Assembly: GCA_029298735.1 (NCBI GenBank) | Contig: JANSLP010000132.1 | Location: 17,278 to 81,277 of the forward strand | Reading direction: 5' to 3' | DNA length: 64,000 bases | Source of the DNA: Ophiostoma sp. CBS 140.51 | Taxonomy: Eukaryota > Ascomycota > Sordariomycetes > Ophiostomatales > Ophiostomataceae | Shown here: positions 58,745 to 64,000 of the stretch, piece by piece | Layout: each line of letters opens with the position of its first letter | How positions within the stretch are numbered: position 1 is the first letter of the stretch | Notes under the pieces: generated by a model | What the model was told of the DNA's origin: nothing | Seen by the model: the letters and a program-made list of their open reading frames with translations, nothing else | Databases searched by the model: none | Position numbers and translations under genes: made by a program

Positions 58745-61700
58745 GCTGTCCTGTTGCTCGCTGTTCGTCCACTTCGAACGGCACATGTCGTCTCCAAGGT
58801 GGGCATATATCTCCATTCGTACATACAGGGAACCTGGTGCCTCACCTTCCCCCTTGGCAAACGACGTGAGAGACTTCTGACTCTGTATTGAAATGCGCCC
58901 ACCTGTTTGTATTCCAGCGTAGCCACTCCGTTCATACAGCCCTACGACGTATTGGGACAAAAGAACGGAGTAAAAACGGAGTAACTTTGTCTTTGAAGTA
59001 TTTGCAGGCGAGAAGGGCCATCGAAGGTACCAAACAGTGTTATCCCCCAACATATTTGCGAGACGAGTAAATAGAAGAGGCCAAAAATTGTTTCGTTTAC
59101 AAAAGAACGGTGAGATGTCATGGCACACATGCACTCATGGATGCCTTCTGGAAGCCTGCATGTCTCACCGCATGCAAGGGAGCAGATGCAAGAGATACGA
59201 GAGGTGCGCGAGGTGGGACATGAAGCGAGAGTTGAGCATGCTCAACAAGAAGGACAAACAAGGAAGAAAAAAATTAGAAATGGCGAGGGCAAGGTGCATC
59301 GTCTGGCGCATGGACGGGTGATCTGCTGCGTCTAGTCCCATTGAGGCGGTGAGGTGCCTTTCTTTTTGGGTTCCTTTTCTTTTCGTCGTCTTTTCGTTCA
59401 GCACACAACGTACCAAGTGAATACCAACGACTAGCTCATTTTCTGGCATCTTACGGGCCTTTATTTGCATGAAAGAGGTGCATGAACCGTGAGAGCTGAA
59501 AAGAGATCACGTCTTTGGTTTATCCTTGGAAGGGCGGTGACTGCTGCTTTGAAGAGAGAGAGAGTAATTCCAAGGTCAGGTCCCAGGGTTTCGCGACTGC
59601 TCACGGGATAACGGGCCCTTCTCACTCAATGGCCGTCGAGGAACTGCGATGTACTTTGTACAACGTATGCGATACATAGCATAGAACACATGACCATCGC
59701 CCGTATGCATAAGAATACTAATATACCCCGATACCCGTATGGATTGTTACCGGGTTTGGACCTCGTCTTTTCTCGGTCTGCCCACTCCATCGACTTTTGA
59801 GCAATCGTTCCCATGTTGAAACCTGGGATGGGCACGCTGGGCGGAAGATATTTTGAAGATCAATGGCATGTCCAGTCAGATGGTCAGACGGGCGGTTTTA
59901 GCATTGTCTTTTTGGGAATTTTGCAGGGAATATGGGGACGTGACGGTGCACTAAATTCTCACTGTGAGTCCACCACGCCTACATTTTTCGCAGTGACCGT
60001 GCCAAGCACCCACACAGAGGTGGTATTTCATGCGACGTGGACCGCATGTCGTCTCCCGCGCCTGCTTCCTTCCTTTTTTTTTGGCCAGTCGGTGATACAA
60101 CCCGTTTTGCCAATTGACCAAAGCGCTCGCCGTTTGCAGTTGTATGGCGCACAGATGGCTGCATGTCTTGCGTCTGCAGGTTGTTGTGCGTGCAAAACAG
60201 AAGAAAAGAAACTCTTCATTAAAGACTACGGCTCATGTAAATATCAACAAACAATTGTAAGATCAGAGACAAGATTGGGCGGCAGATGCTGTACTTGTCC
60301 AGAGCGTTGTGTCTTGATACGTCGTGCTTCCCAACGGCTCCAACGCATCGTATGTTTGAGCCCCTTTGAGGCTCTTTGCTTCTTCTTATGCCGCCAATGC
60401 CATGTTAATCGGTTGACTTGTCCTATGCGGGAGCGTCATTTTGGCATGCACCTTGTGCCTGATGTGGATATCTCTGGTTTCTTTGATTTTGCTAGTGGCA
60501 CGAACAGAGCCACATTCCTATTCTGGCTGCCTGGTCCTGTGTTTGTCTTGCACCTGTGAGCACGGTTCGACAAAACGTCACACAATACACGGCGAACCCG
60601 GTACCAGAATACCATATCAAATCTAGCAATAAAATCAATTCAAACAAGTATGTTTATTTCTGAAGAGGCTTTTTTGGTCCTTTATAGAAATCGTTGTACG
60701 TTTTATTTTATTTTATTTTCGCTTCGTCTGGGGTTTTCTTTTTGTTTCTTTTTTGTTTCCCTTTCCTTTCTTTCTTTTTTAAAAAAACTCATGAACAATT
60801 TCCAAAGTGCCGTTTCATTGATATGCTTTTCTTCTCTGATCTATACCATGTTGCTCTTTGATTCAACCTGTCCCCGACGAGTTGCGAGGTGATACGGAGA
60901 CAGATAAAAATGGCGTATTGTAAGATACTGAGTACACATAAAGCACAACGTAGTACCTGTACGACGTACAAAGATATCGTTCTCTTTGTACATGTCGTCT
61001 GTTACATCTGCCTATGTATTTCTACACCGAACGCAGCCTGCTCCCGAAGTAGCAACGGACAATGGACGGTGTCACCATGAGGCTGTCAACATTGGTCTCC
61101 CACCCATATTAGTCCTTCCATTCCGTAGTTGACAATGGCAGGTCGATGTGGCAGCAGAAACCGTCCCACGATCCCGCAGCAGTATGGGACTGTGAGTGCG
61201 TCTCAGCAAATCCATAAATGCACAGGACCTTACAATCCAAACCTAAACTTAGTCGGGATTTTAACTTCCTTTCCCACCATCCTACCACCATATCTCAATA
61301 TCCGACAAGCCGCCAGACCGCTCGTTCGTGTTTTATCGTCTCGTTGTATGAGTTTACTGTCGGGATTGGATACTTACTCTGTCCGTCCTCTAAGTGCCGA
61401 AGAATGAAAACCCACTCACACTCAGAGCAAAGGCAAACCCAGACCGTCGGTTCCAGCGGTGTGGCTTGACTTACTAGCTTCATTTTCCGACCTTTGGCCT
61501 GCCACGACTCTTTGCCTTGAATCTTCTCTCCTCTTTTGGCCCTTTTGGCTTTTTGGCTTTTCAATGGTGGGTTTTTGCTGGGCCTTCCCTCGCTTCCGCG
61601 GTTCCGATAGCGTGGACGCGAGTGAGCGCGGAACCGTTCCTACCCGAGAGCCAAAATGGCTCGAAATCGAACACGCAAGCCTTTCGCTTCGAGCCCTGGC

Positions 61701-63763
61701 ATCCATCCGCTCTCACAAATCAAATTTGGGGGGGGGGGCGTCTCCCTGCAAGTGCTGATGGCACCGGTGGTTTGGAATAGGAAGCGGTAAAACGCTGGGT
61801 TTTGAGAACGATGAACAAGATGCTGAAATGTGACAAACAAAATCAGGTGACAGAATTACATCGGCAAAGGGCCGTGAAGCCGCCTTGTTGGGCGCGCTCT
61901 GTCCTCTTGCCTGCCTGCCTGCCTGCCTCCCAATTGCTGTCTGCTGTGTGACCTGTTCTGGCTACAGACTCTGTATGTCAAGATGAGACGCTCCATATCC
62001 GTCGTCTGCCTGTGCGACAATAACTCGCAACGGCTCATTGCCGTGCTGGATGTCTTCACATTGTTTGTTAGTATGGAGCAATGATGCGCATGGATGTCGG
62101 CCCAAGAAGACAGTAAAAGGCAGGGCACTTTATTTGTACGCCAAACGTGCGCCAAACGTGTGCCCTGTGCAGCTGGCCTAAACCAAAAACCGTAAGAAAT
62201 GTTTCTCTTCCTATCGTGGCTGCAGGCTCATTGCTGACGGTGCATTTGTGCCCAGCCACATAATTTAAGCTGTATTCATCTGTGAGAGGGCCCTGAAAGA
62301 CAGCACGTCATAATCGTCGTCAATCAGAACCGGTTCTTTTGGTTTTACTTTCATCCATCTTGAGTTATTATTCGTATCTGTGTTTTTTTTATTCAAGAGA
62401 ACTTACTGAGTACTCCCTACTGCCCATTGATTTTAAACTTCTTTCTTTTTTAACCAGTTCTATGCCGTTCATACCTAATGGACCTTTGCTACCAATACGA
62501 ACGCCTACCTGCCACAATCCCCCTGCCGCGAGCTGCCCACCTCCGATTCAGCCCCAAAGCCAAACCACCCCACTTGAGACTGCCGCTTGCTGCACAGTAT
62601 TACTGTGGAAAACCTGGCACGCCTTGAAACTTCAGTGCATGTACGAAATATGCACCTGGGGCTCATGCTCTTCCCTTTGCTGTTTGCCTTATCTATTACC
62701 TGCCAGCCTTCCTCCCAATCCCCGCCTTGGCCACATGCCGCTCATTCCAGACGGGTCCTCAGTTTCCCTTCATTGGTCCCCTCATCTCGACAGCTTCATC
62801 TTCGCCTCGCGCGGCCGCTTTCTTTTATTCAAGTTATCGATCTTGTAATGATTTGTTTCTTTTGAAGTAGACTTGTGCAACGCCTCTCTGTCAGATATTT
62901 GTGAGATGGTCTGTAATTTGCTGGGCCATCTGCCAACCCCACAGTGGCCCGGACCCTGGTCGCAGTGGTTCTTGGCTTGGGGCTGTCTCATTAAACAATG
63001 AAAAGCACGAAAAGAGAAGGGAAAGGAACAAACGAGGAAGGTTAGAGACAAGAATGACAAAAAGACAAAGAAAAAGAAACGTCGGAAACGGTCCTCCTTT
63101 TCATACTCCGTACTCTCTACTATCCGATAAAGCCAACCCCCCAAAACTGCAATAACACCCGCCGTTGCAACTCTGCCACCCTTGCTGCAGCATCTTCGTT
63201 TTCACCACAGTGCTTGCAGGCACCAATAGCTGTATCATTCACAGACGACGCCCAATAATGTCTGTAATACAGAAGAAGAGACGATGCCACACAAAGTGTC
63301 CTGTCACGAGCCCCACCTCCATTTCCTTATTCCCACTGCCCACACTCCCACTACAACCATTGCACCTTCCGTCCCGCCAACAGCAGCGCGCAACGCGCGC
63401 AACAGGAAAGAGCTACTAGGCTAGCGGCTCCATCGCCTCGCGACGGTGGCTGGCCGCGTCGTTGTTTCCCCTTTCGGGAAGGCGAAAGGGGGCTGGTCGC
63501 TCCGTTCCGGCCTTCGGGCTGTTTTGGCCTGGCTGGCTCGTGGCTCGTAGCTCTTCTCTTGTTCCTCAACTTGTCAAAGAACAGTAAAAAAGGCCCACTA
63601 ACCCCTGACGGCCAGCTTGTCGACGGTGGCGGACGCGAGTGACAAGCGGCTGTTGTCTCCCCCTTTTCGCTCTTTCCACTTTTGCGACTTTGGCCTCTGG
63701 CGTTTGATTAAATTTGACAATTGTTGGTTTTTGGGGGACAACAAAGCCTTGGCCTGACACCGC

Positions 63764-63783
63764 ACTACTGAGTATTCAGTAGT
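63764..63783. repeat. Hairpin-forming inverted repeat
   Basis: ACTACTGA at 63764-63771 pairs with TCAGTAGT at 63776-63783 across the loop GTAT. It could be a terminator-like or element-boundary structure; nothing coding adjoins it. Confidence 0.65.
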
Positions 63784-63820
63784 CGTGCTGCGCACACACT
63801 TGTTACGGGGCTCGTTTCTC

Positions 63821-63840
63821 GCACCTATCCAAGTAGGTGC
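63821..63840. repeat. Second hairpin at the AT-rich boundary
   Basis: GCACCTA at 63821-63827 pairs with TAGGTGC at 63834-63840. Right after it the composition turns strongly AT-rich to the window end. Confidence 0.65.
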
Positions 63841-64000
63841 TGACCACCCAAAACGACATTTTTATTTCGAACCAATTCTTTATTGAACTGAAAAAAGTAT
63901 GTGTTTCACGATATCTCGACTAAATAAATCGTATAATTATAAAATAAATATCGTTGAGTTTCATGATATTTATTATATATAGGAGTATTTGTTTTGGGTT
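63841..64000. other. AT-rich segment at right window edge
   Basis: The last 160 bases are much richer in A and T than anything nearby, with imperfect inverted repeats such as AAATATC and GATATTT around 63941-63971. This may be the edge of an AT-rich island or of a mutated transposon lying outside the window. Confidence 0.5.

Larger units (their letters stand above)
51088..64000. other. 12.9 kb stretch without a supported gene
   Basis: One fifth of the window carries no recognisable gene. The plus strand is CT-rich in blocks (about 55340-55900, 57700-58250, 62340-62840), but no coding frame with family features follows them. The longest frame is 59813-60559 plus (248 codons, Cys-rich, no family). 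A minus frame at 54492-54178 begins with a signal-peptide-like segment. Exact TACTCCGTA copies occur at 54889, 57009 and 63104. Homopolymer runs lie at about 56875-56884 (C) and 61727-61737 (G), and a GCCT repeat at about 61906-61926. Confidence 0.5.

Overview
This window is nuclear DNA of a filamentous ascomycete, most likely a Sordariomycete. The evidence is GC-rich coding sequence, short GT-AG introns with CTAAC-type branch sites, and a gene set whose closest remembered relatives are fungal (ChaC/Gcg1-type cyclotransferase, Prp16, Pwp1, Ppn1, Gcv1, ERCC8/CSA, Tls1/C9orf78 family, Pef1-type penta-EF-hand protein). I cannot name the species. No rRNA, tRNA, CRISPR array, bacterial-type operon or intact transposon was found. 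All product names come from motif recognition in the translated sequence, not from a search.

Thirteen protein genes are supported. In order: a C2H2-like protein cut by the left edge (1-979, minus); penta-EF-hand protein (8156-9538, minus); gamma-glutamylcyclotransferase (11866-13220, plus); glycine-rich RRM protein (14598-15699, minus); Tls1/C9orf78-like splicing protein (22296-23663, minus); acylphosphatase (24011-24564, plus); DEAH helicase Prp16 (24628-27984, minus); Pwp1 (28402-30135, plus); an unknown Ser-rich fungal protein behind a very long leader (35337-36422, plus); endopolyphosphatase Ppn1 (41082-43591, plus); glycine-cleavage T-protein (45084-46484, minus); ERCC8/CSA-like WD40 protein (47983-49694, minus); and an unknown 269-residue protein (50204-51087, plus). 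Exon boundaries were chosen by hand so that splice phase and family motifs agree.

The layout is uneven. Compact blocks (22.3-30.1 kb and 41-51 kb) contain divergent and convergent pairs with spacers from about 60 bp to 1.5 kb. They are separated by long stretches with no recognisable gene: 980-8155, 15700-22295, 30136-33802, 36423-41081 and 51088-64000. These deserts hold strand-asymmetric purine/pyrimidine tracts, simple repeats, and scattered copies of the 9-mer TACTCCGTA. A decayed ankyrin-like open frame lies between PPN1 and GCV1.

The genes do not form one pathway. Most are housekeeping: pre-mRNA splicing (Tls1-like, Prp16), ribosome biogenesis (Pwp1), glutathione turnover (ChaC), polyphosphate breakdown (Ppn1), one-carbon metabolism (Gcv1) and transcription-coupled repair (ERCC8-like). 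The most notable sequence-level observations are a 1.53 kb AUG-free leader upstream of the unknown protein at 35337, a 5-nt micro-exon in the ChaC gene, non-CAG splice acceptors in two genes, and lysine/acidic tracts in the polyphosphatase that resemble targets of polyphosphate modification.
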